64,000 nt of DNA from Rhodospirillales bacterium. Lineage in GTDB: Bacteria; Pseudomonadota; Alphaproteobacteria; Rhodospirillales; WMHbin7. The position numbers and the translations under genes are program-made. This document shows, one piece after another, positions 40,972 through 50,264 of this stretch. Where the stretch lies: the NCBI GenBank assembly GCA_016214125.1, contig JACRPC010000012.1, positions 156,772 through 220,771 on the forward strand, given 5' to 3'. Below the pieces are notes generated by a model. It saw nothing but the letters and a program-made list of their open reading frames with translations. It did no database searches and was not told where the DNA came from. Position 1 is the stretch's first letter. Every line of letters begins with the position of its first letter.

Positions 40972-41499
40972 TCAGTCGTTGGCGGCCGCCGGGTGCCGGC
41001 CGGGCCGGCGGCGAATGTGGCGGATCATGTTGGCAAAGAGAATGACGACGCTCACCACCGTCATCAACGCCATGAAATAGACCACCCAACCCATGGGAAT
41101 CTTGAGGATCGGCGTGGCGTCGCCATAACTCACCACCTGACCGGCCTTGAGCCAGACCCGCCAAGCCAGCAGCGCCATCACCCCGGCACCGATGGCGTTG
41201 ACCAGAATGTCGAGAATCCGGCGCCGGCGCGGCGACAGAAAGCTATGGATGATGTCGACGGTGACGTGCTCCTCCTTGGCGCTGACCAGCGGCAGGGCCG
41301 AGAAGATCAGGGTCCCCATCATGATCTGGATGCTTTCGAAGGCGCCGGGCAAGGGTTGATTGAAGACATAGCGCCCAAGCACGTCGACGAAGGTCACCGC
41401 CATCATGGCGAACATGATGACGGCGGCGACCGCCCCCAACGCCCGGTCAAGCCAATGGCTCGACCGGGTGAAGAGGTTTGGAGTTGCGGCCGAGGTCAC
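40972..41499 (-). CDS. dctQ: TRAP transporter small permease (DctQ)
   Basis: 175 residues with four membrane helices, the DctQ arrangement (AAVIMFAMMAVTFVDVLGRYVF, PGAFESIQIMMGTLIFSALP described by ends). It bridges substrate-binding protein and large permease. It is six bases downstream of dctP and 18 upstream of dctM. Confidence 0.9.
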   Translation of the reverse strand: MTSAATPNLFTRSSHWLDRALGAVAAVIMFAMMAVTFVDVLGRYVFNQPLPGAFESIQIMMGTLIFSALPLVSAKEEHVTVDIIHSFLSPRRRRILDILVNAIGAGVMALLAWRVWLKAGQVVSYGDATPILKIPMGWVVYFMALMTVVSVVILFANMIRHIRRRPGRHPAAAND

Positions 41500-41505
41500 G
41501 AAAAC

Positions 41506-42534
41506 CTACTTGGTTTCCTTGACGATCTCAGCTTTCAGCATGGCGATCGCGGCGGCGCCATCGACGCCTTTGGCTTTCGCCTTCTCGACGAATTCCTTCT
41601 CGACGCCAACCAATTTGGCCGCCACCGCTTTTTGGAAGTCGGCGCTCATCGGCTCGGACTGAATGCCGGCCGCCTTCATCGCTTCATGCCCCGCCCGATC
41701 GGCCACGTCCCACGCCTTGCCGGCCATGCGTGCCCAGGCCTCGTACATGGTGGGCTCGATCGCCTTCTTGTCGTCGGCCGACAGCGCATCCCATTTCGCC
41801 TGGTTCATGACGATGAAGAAGCTGGTGTTGTAAAGCCCCCTCGGCACCACGGTGGCGAATTTGATCAGCTTGTCGAGTTTGAAAAAAGCCACCGATTCGG
41901 TGGGGAACAGCAGTCCGTCGGCGACGCCGGTGGAAAGGATCTCATAGGCCTTGGTCGCTGGCTGCAGCACCGGCACGACGCCGATTTCCTTGGCGATGTG
42001 GTTGACCATGCCGCCGCCGACGCGGAACTTCATGCCGTTCAGATCGTCGAGCGAGCGGATCGGCTTCTTGATGTTCAGAATATGGCCGGGACCGTGCGAG
42101 AAGACGGCAACCATCTTGACGCCCTTGTGCTCGTCGGCCTTGGCCAGCATCGCCTGATGCACCCGCCAATAGGCGACCGAGATCGGTTCGGCCTTGTCGC
42201 CCAGGAAGGGCAGTTCGACCACGTCGGTGAGCGTGAAGCGGCCCGGCGTGTAGCCATGCACGCTGACCGCCACGTCGGCCAGGCCATCCTTGGCGATGTC
42301 GAACTGGGCCTGGGGCGGGCCCAGGCTGGAGGGCATGATCTCGAGCTTGACGCGCCCCTTGGTCGCGTCTTCGATCTGCTTGCCCCAGGGAATGACCATG
42401 CCCTGCATGATCGGATGCCCCGGCGGCAACCAGCTCGAGAATTTGAGCACCGTGGCCTGCTGGGCCTGGGCGGGCATGGCCGCCAAAGCGGCCAGGGCGA
42501 CGCCGGCAAACAACGCGACTTGTTTAATTTTCAT
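41506..42534 (-). CDS. dctP: TRAP transporter substrate-binding protein (DctP)
   Basis: 342 residues with a cleavable signal peptide (MKIKQVALFAGVALAALAA, ending at AQAQQ). The mature protein shows the DctP fold: VLKFSSWLPPGHPIMQG, ELPFLGDKA, MKFRVGGG with the conserved Arg that binds ligand carboxylate, and LYNTSFFIVMNQAKWDALS. Ligand likely a monocarboxylate related to the catabolic genes. It starts 37 bases after the SDR stop, in a short AT-rich gap. Confidence 0.92.
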   Translation of the reverse strand: MKIKQVALFAGVALAALAAMPAQAQQATVLKFSSWLPPGHPIMQGMVIPWGKQIEDATKGRVKLEIMPSSLGPPQAQFDIAKDGLADVAVSVHGYTPGRFTLTDVVELPFLGDKAEPISVAYWRVHQAMLAKADEHKGVKMVAVFSHGPGHILNIKKPIRSLDDLNGMKFRVGGGMVNHIAKEIGVVPVLQPATKAYEILSTGVADGLLFPTESVAFFKLDKLIKFATVVPRGLYNTSFFIVMNQAKWDALSADDKKAIEPTMYEAWARMAGKAWDVADRAGHEAMKAAGIQSEPMSADFQKAVAAKLVGVEKEFVEKAKAKGVDGAAAIAMLKAEIVKETK

Positions 42535-42571
42535 TGGTTAACCTCCCTGATTTAAACGCTTGTGATACACT

Positions 42572-43399
42572 TTATATGACGAGCCCGCCCGAGGCCAGCA
42601 TCACTTCGCCGCTGATGTAATCGGATTCCGGAATGCAGAAGAGATAGACGGCGTTGGCCGCATCCTCGGGCGTGCCGGGGCGGCCCAAGGGAATGGTGGC
42701 GGTCATGGCGGCAATCATCTCGGGCTTGATGCCCATCTTGACCTCGCGGCTGCCGATCTTGCTCACGATTGCCTGATCGCCCAGGGGCTGGGTCATGCGG
42801 GTCTGGATGAAGCCGAAAGCCACGCAATTGACGTTGACGCCGAAGCGGCCCCATTCCTTGGCCATGGTCTTCGTCATGCCGATGATCGCCGTTTTACCCG
42901 CCGCGTAGGCGATCTGGCCGGCGTTGCCGCAAACGCCGCCGATCGAGGAAATGAACACCACCTTGCGGTTGAAGGCCTGGCCGGCCTCGCGTTCCTTCTT
43001 GGCCGCGTCGCGGATGAAATCGGTGGCGGCGCGCAGAATGCGCATCGGCGCCGTGGCGTGCACGTCGAGCATGGCGTACCACTGCTCGTCGGTCACCTTC
43101 TGCAACACCGAATCCCACGGATAGCCGGCGTTGTTGACGATGATGTCGATGCGGCCGAAGGCGTCGAGCCCGGTCTTGATGTAGCGGGTGCCAAAATCAG
43201 GCGCGGTGACGTCGCCCACGCAGGCCACCGCCTTCGAACCCAGGGCCTCGATCTTGGCGATGGTCTCCTTGGCCGGCGCCTCGTCGATGTCGTTCAGCAC
43301 CAGCCTGGCCCCATCGGCCGCCAGCTTGAGCGCAATCGCCTGGCCGATGCCACGGCCCGATCCGGTGACGTAGGCCACCTTGCCTTCCAGCTTCTTCAT
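42572..43399 (-). CDS. SDR-family 3-hydroxyacyl-CoA dehydrogenase (proposed)
   Basis: 275 residues from the ATG at 43399. NAD(P)-binding TGSGRGIGQA, NNAG, and the catalytic Ser-Tyr-Lys (S in FISSIGG, YAAGK) are intact. Within the pathway proposed for this cluster it would oxidise the 3-hydroxy-3-(2-aminophenyl)propionyl-CoA to the 3-oxo compound. That substrate is inferred from its neighbours; by sequence alone only an SDR oxidoreductase is secure. It lies between the CoA-transferase and the TRAP genes. Confidence 0.88.
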   Translation of the reverse strand: MKKLEGKVAYVTGSGRGIGQAIALKLAADGARLVLNDIDEAPAKETIAKIEALGSKAVACVGDVTAPDFGTRYIKTGLDAFGRIDIIVNNAGYPWDSVLQKVTDEQWYAMLDVHATAPMRILRAATDFIRDAAKKEREAGQAFNRKVVFISSIGGVCGNAGQIAYAAGKTAIIGMTKTMAKEWGRFGVNVNCVAFGFIQTRMTQPLGDQAIVSKIGSREVKMGIKPEMIAAMTATIPLGRPGTPEDAANAVYLFCIPESDYISGEVMLASGGLVI

Positions 43400-43416
43400 A
43401 ATCGCAGTCTCCCCTG

Positions 43417-44622
43417 TCAAACGTTCGGAATGTGAATGATCTTGGCCGCCGCCAGGCGTTCGATCTCGGCCGACGCCAAGCCCGCCTCGGCCAGCACGGC
43501 CTTGGTGTTGGCGCCGTAGCGCGGCGGATAGGCGAAGTTTTGGGCCGAGCCCGGCAGATCGACCGGCTTGGGCTGCATGCGGATGGCCTGGCCGCCCGGC
43601 GTGACGGTACGGGTGAGCTTGGCGGCGATCGCCGGCAGATCGCGCACGATCGGCAGCGTGTTGATGGGCGCGTTGGGAATCCCCACCTTGCCCAGCATCG
43701 CCCCCAACTCGGCGGTGGTTAGCGTCGCCGTGCCCTGGGCAATGTCGCGGTCGAGCGCCGGGCGGTCGGCCACCCTGCCCTCGTTGGTCGCGCGGTCCGG
43801 CTTGGCGCAATGGCCGAAGGCGGCCGTTTCGGTGAAGCGGGTCCATTGCACGTCGGAGCCCATCGCCACATAGGCGAAGCCATCCTTGGTGGGATAGACG
43901 CCGGTAGGCGAAAATTTGCGGTGCGAATTGCCGGCCCGGGTGATTTCGGGCGGCGTAAAGCCGTAATCGAGCAAATGCATCATGGTGATGAGCCAGGACG
44001 ACATCGCCTGCAACATCGAAATGTGGATTTCCTTGCCCTGCCCGGTCTCGGCCCGTTCGGCCAAGGCGAGGCAGATGTTGGCGTAGGCCTCGTCGCCAGC
44101 CTTGAGGTCGACCAGTGGCACGCCGCAGATGGTGGGCGGACCATCGACCATGCCGGTCATGTCCATCACCCCGGCCATCGCCTGGATGATCGGATCGTAG
44201 CCGGGCACGTCGGGATAGTCCGGCCCCATCGCCGAAATGCCGGCCCAGATCAGATCGGGCTTGGCCTGCTTCAAGGTCTCGTAGCCGATGCCCAAGGGCT
44301 GGTAGCGGTTGGGCATGGTGTTGCAGCAAAAGACGTCGACATCGAGTTCCTTGATCAGCCGGCGCAAAAGCGCCTGCGCCTCGGGCTCCTTGAGATTGAG
44401 CGCGATCGATTCCTTGCCGACATTGGGCGGCACGAAATAGGTGCGTCGGTCCTCGTCGCTCTCGACCCGACCGCCGACATAGCGGTTGGGATCGCCGGGC
44501 AGGCCGGGGCCGGTGGGCGCCGATTCGATGCGAATCACCCGCCAGCCGAGATGAACGAAGCGCAGGGTGGCCGAGGGCATGGCCAGCGCCTGCTCCATCG
44601 AAAGTATGGTGCCCTTTTTCAT
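43417..44622 (-). CDS. Class III CoA-transferase (CaiB/BaiF), proposed 2-aminophenylsuccinyl-CoA transferase
   Basis: 401 residues from the ATG at 44622, overlapping the molybdenum-subunit stop (ATGA). Family landmarks are [56 protein letters not shown] and the catalytic-region Asp in [18 protein letters not shown]. In the anaerobic indoleacetate pathway a class III transferase (IaaL) charges the ring-opened dicarboxylate; this gene sits in the equivalent context. The donor would be succinyl-CoA or a pathway CoA ester. Assignment is by context. Confidence 0.85.
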   Translation of the reverse strand: MKKGTILSMEQALAMPSATLRFVHLGWRVIRIESAPTGPGLPGDPNRYVGGRVESDEDRRTYFVPPNVGKESIALNLKEPEAQALLRRLIKELDVDVFCCNTMPNRYQPLGIGYETLKQAKPDLIWAGISAMGPDYPDVPGYDPIIQAMAGVMDMTGMVDGPPTICGVPLVDLKAGDEAYANICLALAERAETGQGKEIHISMLQAMSSWLITMMHLLDYGFTPPEITRAGNSHRKFSPTGVYPTKDGFAYVAMGSDVQWTRFTETAAFGHCAKPDRATNEGRVADRPALDRDIAQGTATLTTAELGAMLGKVGIPNAPINTLPIVRDLPAIAAKLTRTVTPGGQAIRMQPKPVDLPGSAQNFAYPPRYGANTKAVLAEAGLASAEIERLAAAKIIHIPNV

Positions 44623-46931
44623 TCGACAACGCCGCCCTTGGCCGTCACCAGCGCCCGATAGACATTCTCGGGCGAGAAAGGCAAACGCGTCAGACGCACG
44701 CCGGTGGCGTTGTGGATGGCGTTGGCGATCGCGGCGGCCATGCAGATGGCCGGCGCCTCGCCCACGCCCTTGGCGCCCTGCGGCCCCTCGCCGTCCATCG
44801 ATTCGATGAAGCTGATGTCCATTTCCGGGATCTCGGGCGCGGTGACCAGCTTGTAATCGCGGAAGCCGGGGTTGAGCACCTTGCCCTGGCGGACCATCAA
44901 ATCTTCGGTGAGCGCGTAGCCCTGGCCCATGACGATGCCGCCTTCGATCTGGCCCTCGAGGCCCATGCGGTTCAAGACCCGGCCGACATCGTGCGCCGCC
45001 GTCACTTTTTCCAAGGTGACGATGCCGGTGTCGGTGTCGACCTCGATCTCGCAAATCTGCGCCGCCCAGGCGTAGGTGGCCGAGACGTTGCCCATGAACT
45101 TCTTGTCTTGGTGAACGCTGGACGGCTCGTAGTAATGGGTGGTCATCACCAGCTCGGCCTTGTCGGAGAAGTGGAGCGAGCGCAGGAGCTTGGGCAAGGG
45201 CATGACCATTTCGCCGTCGGCGGCCCGCACGACGAAGCCGCCCCGCATTTCCAATTGATCGGCGGTCATGTTGGTGACCTTGGCCGCGGCGTTCAAAATC
45301 TTGTCCTTGGCCTTGCGCGCCGCGCCGATCGCCGAATTGCCGGCGATGAAGGTGGTTCGGCTGGCATGGACGCCGACATCCCAAGGCGTGACCTCGGTGT
45401 CGTTGTTGACGACGCTGACCGCGTCGAGCGGCAGGCCCAACTCCTCGCAGACGAGCTGGGCCAGCACGGTTTCCGAGCCCTGGCCGATTTCCGAGGCCCC
45501 GGTCATGATCGTCACATGGCCGAAATCGTCCATCTTCAAGATGGTGCCGCAGCCGTCGGAGGGATAGATCTTGGCGCCGCCGCCGACATGGATCATCGCC
45601 GCCAGGCCGATGCCGCGCTTCTTGTTGCCCGGCTTGGATTGCTGCTGGGCGTAATCCGTGAATTTGCGGGCGAAATCGCTGCGGCTGGCCGCCGTGGTCA
45701 GACATTCCTTGAAGCCGCAACTGGTGAAGACCATGCCCTGGCCGGTGACTTCGCCCGACTCCTGGGCGTTCTTCATGCGGATCGCCAGCGGGTCAAGGCC
45801 CAGCTTCTCGGCCAGCATGTCCATATGCTGCTCGACCGTGAAGGTGGCCTGGAGATTGCCGTAGCCCCGGAACGAGCCGGCGTAGGGATTGTTGGAATAG
45901 ACCGCCTTGGTGTGGAAGAGGCAGTGCGGCACGCGGTAAAGCGAGCTGAAGGTCTGCATCATCACGAAGGGAATGGTGGCGCCCCACGAGGTGTAGCCGC
46001 CATTGTCCAAGAGGATGTCGACCGCGCGGAAGGTGAGCGTGCCGTCCTTCTTGGCGCCCGAGCGCAGGCGGCAAAGCGCAGGCTGGCGGGTGGGCGAGGC
46101 CAGGAATTCCTCCTCGCGGGTGAAGACGAGCTTCACCGGCCGGCGTGCCGCCTTGGCGAGATAGACGGCGATCGGCTCGAAGGGATAGATGTCGAGCTTG
46201 GAGCCGAAGCCGCCGCCGATCGGCGGCTGGATGATGCGGATGCGACCGGGGTCCATGCCCAGCACTTCCGAGAATTCGCGCTTGTGCAGGAAGGGAACCT
46301 GGGTGTTCGAATAAAGGGTGAGATTGCCGCTGGTCGGTTCGAAATCGGCGATGATGCCGCTCACGCCCATGCAGCAATGGGTGACGTAGTGAAGGTAGAA
46401 CTCGCTTTCCACCACCACGTCGCTCTCCTTCTCGCCCTGGGCGACGTCGCCATGAGCGTAATCGAAGGTCATGGCGATGTTGTCGGGCTTGGCGTCCTGG
46501 ATCACCGGCGCGCCGGGCTGGGTGGACTGGCGGGGATCGGCGAGAATCGGCAAATCCTCGTAAACGACCTTGATCAATTTCAAGGCCTCGAGCGCGATCT
46601 CCTCGGTCTCGGCGGCCACCGCGGCAATTTCATCGCGGATGGTGCGCACCTTGTCGCCCTTCAAGGGCGGGTTGTCCTTGTTGACGCCCAGACCCCGCTT
46701 GGGAATGTCGGCCGCCGTCAGCACCGCATAGACGCCGGGCAGCGCCTTGGCCGCCGCGGTGTCGATGGAGACGATGCGGGCGTGCACCCGATCGGTGCGC
46801 AAAATCTTCCCGATCAACTGGCCGGGCAGGTTGATGTCCTGAACGTAGCGGGTCTTGCCGGCGGCCTTTTCGGGCGCATCCATCTTGGGGATGCGCTTGC
46901 CGATCAGTGAACTCTTGGCGACGACAGTCAT
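44619..46931 (-). CDS. Xanthine-oxidase-family hydroxylase, molybdopterin subunit
   Basis: 770 residues from the ATG at 46931. Family features: [35 protein letters not shown] around the Mo-cofactor, [28 protein letters not shown] with the cofactor-contacting Gln, and [15 protein letters not shown] with the active-site Glu. Such enzymes hydroxylate N-heterocycles with water as oxygen source. With the FeS and FAD subunits encoded upstream it forms a three-subunit enzyme. In the proposed pathway it hydroxylates C2 of indoleacetate to give 2-oxoindole-3-acetate. Related to HcrA of 4-hydroxybenzoyl-CoA reductase, but the partner FAD subunit argues against that. Confidence 0.9.
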   Translation of the reverse strand: MTVVAKSSLIGKRIPKMDAPEKAAGKTRYVQDINLPGQLIGKILRTDRVHARIVSIDTAAAKALPGVYAVLTAADIPKRGLGVNKDNPPLKGDKVRTIRDEIAAVAAETEEIALEALKLIKVVYEDLPILADPRQSTQPGAPVIQDAKPDNIAMTFDYAHGDVAQGEKESDVVVESEFYLHYVTHCCMGVSGIIADFEPTSGNLTLYSNTQVPFLHKREFSEVLGMDPGRIRIIQPPIGGGFGSKLDIYPFEPIAVYLAKAARRPVKLVFTREEEFLASPTRQPALCRLRSGAKKDGTLTFRAVDILLDNGGYTSWGATIPFVMMQTFSSLYRVPHCLFHTKAVYSNNPYAGSFRGYGNLQATFTVEQHMDMLAEKLGLDPLAIRMKNAQESGEVTGQGMVFTSCGFKECLTTAASRSDFARKFTDYAQQQSKPGNKKRGIGLAAMIHVGGGAKIYPSDGCGTILKMDDFGHVTIMTGASEIGQGSETVLAQLVCEELGLPLDAVSVVNNDTEVTPWDVGVHASRTTFIAGNSAIGAARKAKDKILNAAAKVTNMTADQLEMRGGFVVRAADGEMVMPLPKLLRSLHFSDKAELVMTTHYYEPSSVHQDKKFMGNVSATYAWAAQICEIEVDTDTGIVTLEKVTAAHDVGRVLNRMGLEGQIEGGIVMGQGYALTEDLMVRQGKVLNPGFRDYKLVTAPEIPEMDISFIESMDGEGPQGAKGVGEAPAICMAAAIANAIHNATGVRLTRLPFSPENVYRALVTAKGGVVE

Positions 46932-47401
46932 GGCGTACCCTCCGCGGCCTTGGCAACGGCCTCGATGATCTTCTTGTAGCCGGTGCAGCGGCAAAGATTG
47001 CCTTCGAGCCCCCGGCGGATCTGCTCGTGGCTGGGATGGGGATGCTGGCTCAACAAATATTTCGACTGCACGATCATGCCCGGCGTGCAGAAGCCGCACT
47101 GGACGCCGCCCTCCTCGACGAAGGCGTCGCGCAGGCGATCGTTCGCCGGATCGGCGGCCAGCCCCTCGACGGTGGTGATGGCGCGCCCGTCGCATTCGAC
47201 CGCGAACATCAGGCAGGAATTGACCGACAGCCCATCGACCAGGATGGTGCAGGCGCCGCATTCGCCCTCGCCGCAACCGTATTTGGTGCCGGTGAGGCCG
47301 ACGATGTCGCGCAGCATGGCCAGCGCGGTGAGGCCGGGAGGAACGGCGGCCCGGGTGGGGCTGCCGTTCAAGGTGAAGCGGATTTCAACCGTGAGCGACA
47401 T
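46928..47401 (-). CDS. Xanthine-oxidase-family hydroxylase, [2Fe-2S] subunit
   Basis: 157 residues carrying both [2Fe-2S] sites: the plant-ferredoxin-type cluster C43, C48, C51, C63 and the helical-domain cluster C102, C105, C137, C139 (QCGFCTPGM and NLCRCTGY). It passes electrons from the Mo centre to the FAD subunit. It overlaps both neighbours (17 bases with the FAD gene, four with the Mo gene), implying balanced production. Confidence 0.93.
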   Translation of the reverse strand: MSLTVEIRFTLNGSPTRAAVPPGLTALAMLRDIVGLTGTKYGCGEGECGACTILVDGLSVNSCLMFAVECDGRAITTVEGLAADPANDRLRDAFVEEGGVQCGFCTPGMIVQSKYLLSQHPHPSHEQIRRGLEGNLCRCTGYKKIIEAVAKAAEGTP

Positions 47402-48233
47402 CGGCGAGCACCTTTTTGACCAGATTGTGAATCATCTCGCGCCGGTACCAAGCGGTGGCGCGTCGATCGGAGATCGGCTTGACCTCGCCTTGGGCCGCCT
47501 TGGCGGCGGCGGCAAGGGTGGCGGCGTCGAGCGTCTTGCCTTCGAGCGCCGCCTCGGCCGCCCGACCGCGCACCGGGGTGGGCGCCACCGCACCATAGGC
47601 GACACGGACGTTGCTGATCTTGCCATCCTTGACAATGCCGGCAATGCCCACCGACACCGCCGAGATGTCGAGCGCCGGGCGGGTGCCGAACTTGGCGAAG
47701 CGGGCGACGAAGCCCGGCTTGGGCGCCGGCACGAAGATGTTGGTGATCAGCTCGTCGGGCGTGCGCTTGGTCTTGCCCGGCCCGGTGAAGAATTCGTCCA
47801 GGCGCAGCCGGCGCATGCCTTTGGCGGAACGCAGCTCGACCACCGCATCCAAAACCAAGAGCGGCACCAGCGTGTCGCCGGCCGGCGAGGCGTTGCCGAT
47901 GTTACCGCCCAGCGTGCCCATATTGCGGATCTGCACGCTGGCGAAGTGATCGGCCGCTTCCGCCAGCACCGGCAGGGTCTTGGCGATGAAGGCATCCTCG
48001 CGTAACTGGCTGATGGTGGTGAGGGCACCCAGGCGAATCTCGTCGCCCTCCTTGGCCCCGCCCTGCAAGCCAGCCACCCGGCGGATGTTGACCAGCGTGC
48101 GGCCCAGCTTGAACCGCCCGGCCTGGCTTTGCGGCATGACATCGGTGCCGCCGGCGACGATGGTGGCGTCGCCCGCCGCCAGGGCTTTCAGCGCTTCGTC
48201 GAGCGTCGTCGGAGCCAGATAGCGTTCGACCAT
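47385..48233 (-). CDS. Xanthine-oxidase-family hydroxylase, FAD subunit
   Basis: 282 residues from the ATG at 48233. FAD-binding segments IVAGGTDVMP and the TLGGNIGNASPAGDTLVPLL loop are typical. No Cys-rich insertion is present; 4-hydroxybenzoyl-CoA reductase HcrB carries about 40 extra residues with a [4Fe-4S] cluster, so this complex is a hydroxylase of the ordinary type rather than a low-potential reductase. Lies 34 bases after the mutase gene. Confidence 0.9.
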   Translation of the reverse strand: MVERYLAPTTLDEALKALAAGDATIVAGGTDVMPQSQAGRFKLGRTLVNIRRVAGLQGGAKEGDEIRLGALTTISQLREDAFIAKTLPVLAEAADHFASVQIRNMGTLGGNIGNASPAGDTLVPLLVLDAVVELRSAKGMRRLRLDEFFTGPGKTKRTPDELITNIFVPAPKPGFVARFAKFGTRPALDISAVSVGIAGIVKDGKISNVRVAYGAVAPTPVRGRAAEAALEGKTLDAATLAAAAKAAQGEVKPISDRRATAWYRREMIHNLVKKVLADVAHG

Positions 48234-48267
48234 GATCTCGTTCCTTCCTCTGTCCGTGCGCTTCGGG

Positions 48268-49872
48268 CTAGAACCGGATCGGTTCGCGGTAGCGGCCATA
48301 GGCGGCAACCAGGGCCTGGGTCATCTCGCCCACCGTGGCGTAGGCCTTTACCGCCGCCATCAGGGCGGGCATGACGTTCCGATTGGATTTGGCGTCGGTC
48401 TCGACCTGCTTCAAGGCCTTGGCGACCGCCTGACCGTCACGGTTGCGGCGAACCTCGTTCAGCGAGGCGATCTGCGCCCGGGCGTCGGCCTCGTTGTACG
48501 GGTGGAAAGCGACTTCGTGCTCTTCCTCATCGATGCGGTAGCAATTGACGCCCACCTTGCGGAAAACGCCGGTCTGGATGTTGCGCTGCATCTCGTAGGC
48601 CTGGCGCGACACCTTGGACTGGATGGCGCCCTCGGCCACCATCTTGACCATGCCGCCTTCGGCCTCGACCTCGGCCATGTGCTCTTCCATCTTGGCGCGC
48701 ATCTGGTTGGTCAGCGTCTCGACGAAATAGGAGCCGCCGATCGGATCGACGGTGTCGCACAGCCCCATCTCCTCGATCAGAATCTGCATGGTGCGCAGGC
48801 TGATGCGGGCCGAATATTCGGTGGGGATGGTGTAGGCCTCGTCGTAAGAGCAAAGCGCCATCGTCTGGGTGCCCGACAGCGCGCTGATCAAGGCGTAATA
48901 GGCGCCGCGCACGATGTTGAGCTCCGGCTGCTCGAAGGTGAGGCCGCCGCCACCACCGCCGGCGATCATGCGCATCACCATGCTGTCGGGGTCCTTGGCG
49001 TGGCATTGGTCCTTCAAGACCTTGGCCCACAGGCCGCGCCCGGCGCGGAACTTCGCCACCTGCTCGAACAGATTGCCGTAGATGTTGAAGTTGAAGGAGA
49101 GGCGGTTGGCGAAATCGTCGACCGACAGGCCGCGCTTGGTCACCTCGGCAATGTAGGCTTTGCCGATGGCGAAGGCGTAGGCCATTTCCTGGGCCGGCGT
49201 GGCGCCCGATTCGCGAATGTGATAGCCGCAGATGCTGACCGGGCTGTATTTCGGCGCTTCCTTGGCGCAATACTCGATGGTGTCGCCCACCAGCTTGATC
49301 GAGGGCTCGACCGGAAAGATCCAGGTGCCGCGCCCGATGAACTCCTTCAGAATGTCGTTCTGCGCCGTGCCGCGCAGCTTGGTGATGTCGTAGCCCTTCT
49401 TTTCCGCCATCGCCAGATACATGGCGATCATGATGGCGGCGGCGCCGTTGATGGTGAGCGACACCGTGATCTTGTTGAGATCGATGCCGTCGAAGGCGAT
49501 CTCGAAATCCTTGAGCGAATCGATCGACATGCCGACCCGGCCGATCTCGCCCTCGGCCATCGGATCGTCGGAATCGAGCCCGATCTGGCTGGGCAGATCG
49601 AAGGCGACGTTTAAGCCGGTCTGGCCGTTGGCGATCAGATATTTGAAACGCTTGTTGGTGTCGGCCGGATTGCCGAATCCCGCATACTGGCGCATCGTCC
49701 AGGGCTGCTTGCGGTACATTTGCGGATGAATGCCCCGGGTGAAGGGGTATTCGCCGGGCAATCCCAGCATCGCGGCGCCGCCGGTGGCGGCGACATCCTC
49801 GGCGCTGTAGAGCGGCTTGATCTCGATGCCGGATTCGTTGATCACGCTCTTCTTCACGTTGTCTTTGCTCAT
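48268..49872 (-). CDS. B12-dependent acyl-CoA mutase, large (catalytic) subunit
   Basis: 534 residues from the ATG at 49872; matches the TIM-barrel part of methylmalonyl-CoA mutase, with the cobalamin domain on a separate gene as in IcmA/HcmA-type enzymes. PFTRGIHPQMYR (43–54), WTMRQYAGFGNP, GLNVAFDLPSQIG and CGYHIRESGA (H218) fit the family. At 305–310 six glycines replace the HTQTSG-type segment that contacts CoA ester groups in methylmalonyl-CoA mutases, and MALCSYDEA replaces the usual LHTN-DEA segment. The substrate is therefore probably different; in context, (2-aminophenyl)succinyl-CoA to (2-aminobenzyl)malonyl-CoA (compare IaaGH). Confidence 0.88.
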   Translation of the reverse strand: MSKDNVKKSVINESGIEIKPLYSAEDVAATGGAAMLGLPGEYPFTRGIHPQMYRKQPWTMRQYAGFGNPADTNKRFKYLIANGQTGLNVAFDLPSQIGLDSDDPMAEGEIGRVGMSIDSLKDFEIAFDGIDLNKITVSLTINGAAAIMIAMYLAMAEKKGYDITKLRGTAQNDILKEFIGRGTWIFPVEPSIKLVGDTIEYCAKEAPKYSPVSICGYHIRESGATPAQEMAYAFAIGKAYIAEVTKRGLSVDDFANRLSFNFNIYGNLFEQVAKFRAGRGLWAKVLKDQCHAKDPDSMVMRMIAGGGGGGLTFEQPELNIVRGAYYALISALSGTQTMALCSYDEAYTIPTEYSARISLRTMQILIEEMGLCDTVDPIGGSYFVETLTNQMRAKMEEHMAEVEAEGGMVKMVAEGAIQSKVSRQAYEMQRNIQTGVFRKVGVNCYRIDEEEHEVAFHPYNEADARAQIASLNEVRRNRDGQAVAKALKQVETDAKSNRNVMPALMAAVKAYATVGEMTQALVAAYGRYREPIRF

Positions 49873-50264
49873 GACACGCCCGCCTTGATGAAATCGACAA
49901 TGTCGGTGAATTTCGAACTGGCCGGAAAGATGCCCCTGAAGCCCAATGCCCGCAGTTCGGCATGGTCCTGGGCCGGCAGATTGCCGCCGATCAACCACAG
50001 CTTGTCGCCCAGGCCGGCCTTTTCCAAAAGCGGCTTCAGCTTGCGGCAGAACGGCAGATGCGATCCGGCCATGCTGGACAGGCCGATGACATCGACGTTT
50101 TCCTCAAGCGCGGCGTTGGCCACCTGTTCGGGCGTTTGGCGCAGCCCGGTGTAAACGACCTCGAAGCCGGCATCGGCCAGGGCGCGCACCACCACCTTGG
50201 CGCCCTGATCGTGCCCGTCGAGCCCCGGCTTGGCGATCAGCACCTTGATACGACGTTCACTCAT
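49869..50264 (-). CDS. B12-dependent acyl-CoA mutase, small cobalamin-binding subunit
   Basis: 131 residues. The base-off/His-on cobalamin motif DGHDQG has H18 as lower ligand, followed by VIGLSSMAGSH and WLIGGNLPA. It should pair with the large subunit encoded directly downstream; the two genes overlap by four bases. It starts inside the stop of the acyl-CoA dehydrogenase gene, again by four bases. Confidence 0.93.
   Translation of the reverse strand: MSERRIKVLIAKPGLDGHDQGAKVVVRALADAGFEVVYTGLRQTPEQVANAALEENVDVIGLSSMAGSHLPFCRKLKPLLEKAGLGDKLWLIGGNLPAQDHAELRALGFRGIFPASSKFTDIVDFIKAGVS

Noticed and set aside
44619..48233. 4-hydroxybenzoyl-CoA reductase (HcrABC)
   Set aside because: The FAD subunit lacks the Cys-containing insertion that holds the additional [4Fe-4S] cluster of that enzyme.
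48268..50264. Methylmalonyl-CoA mutase of propionate metabolism
   Set aside because: Substrate-contact segments are replaced, subunits are split, and no epimerase, propionyl-CoA carboxylase or MeaB-type GTPase is nearby.
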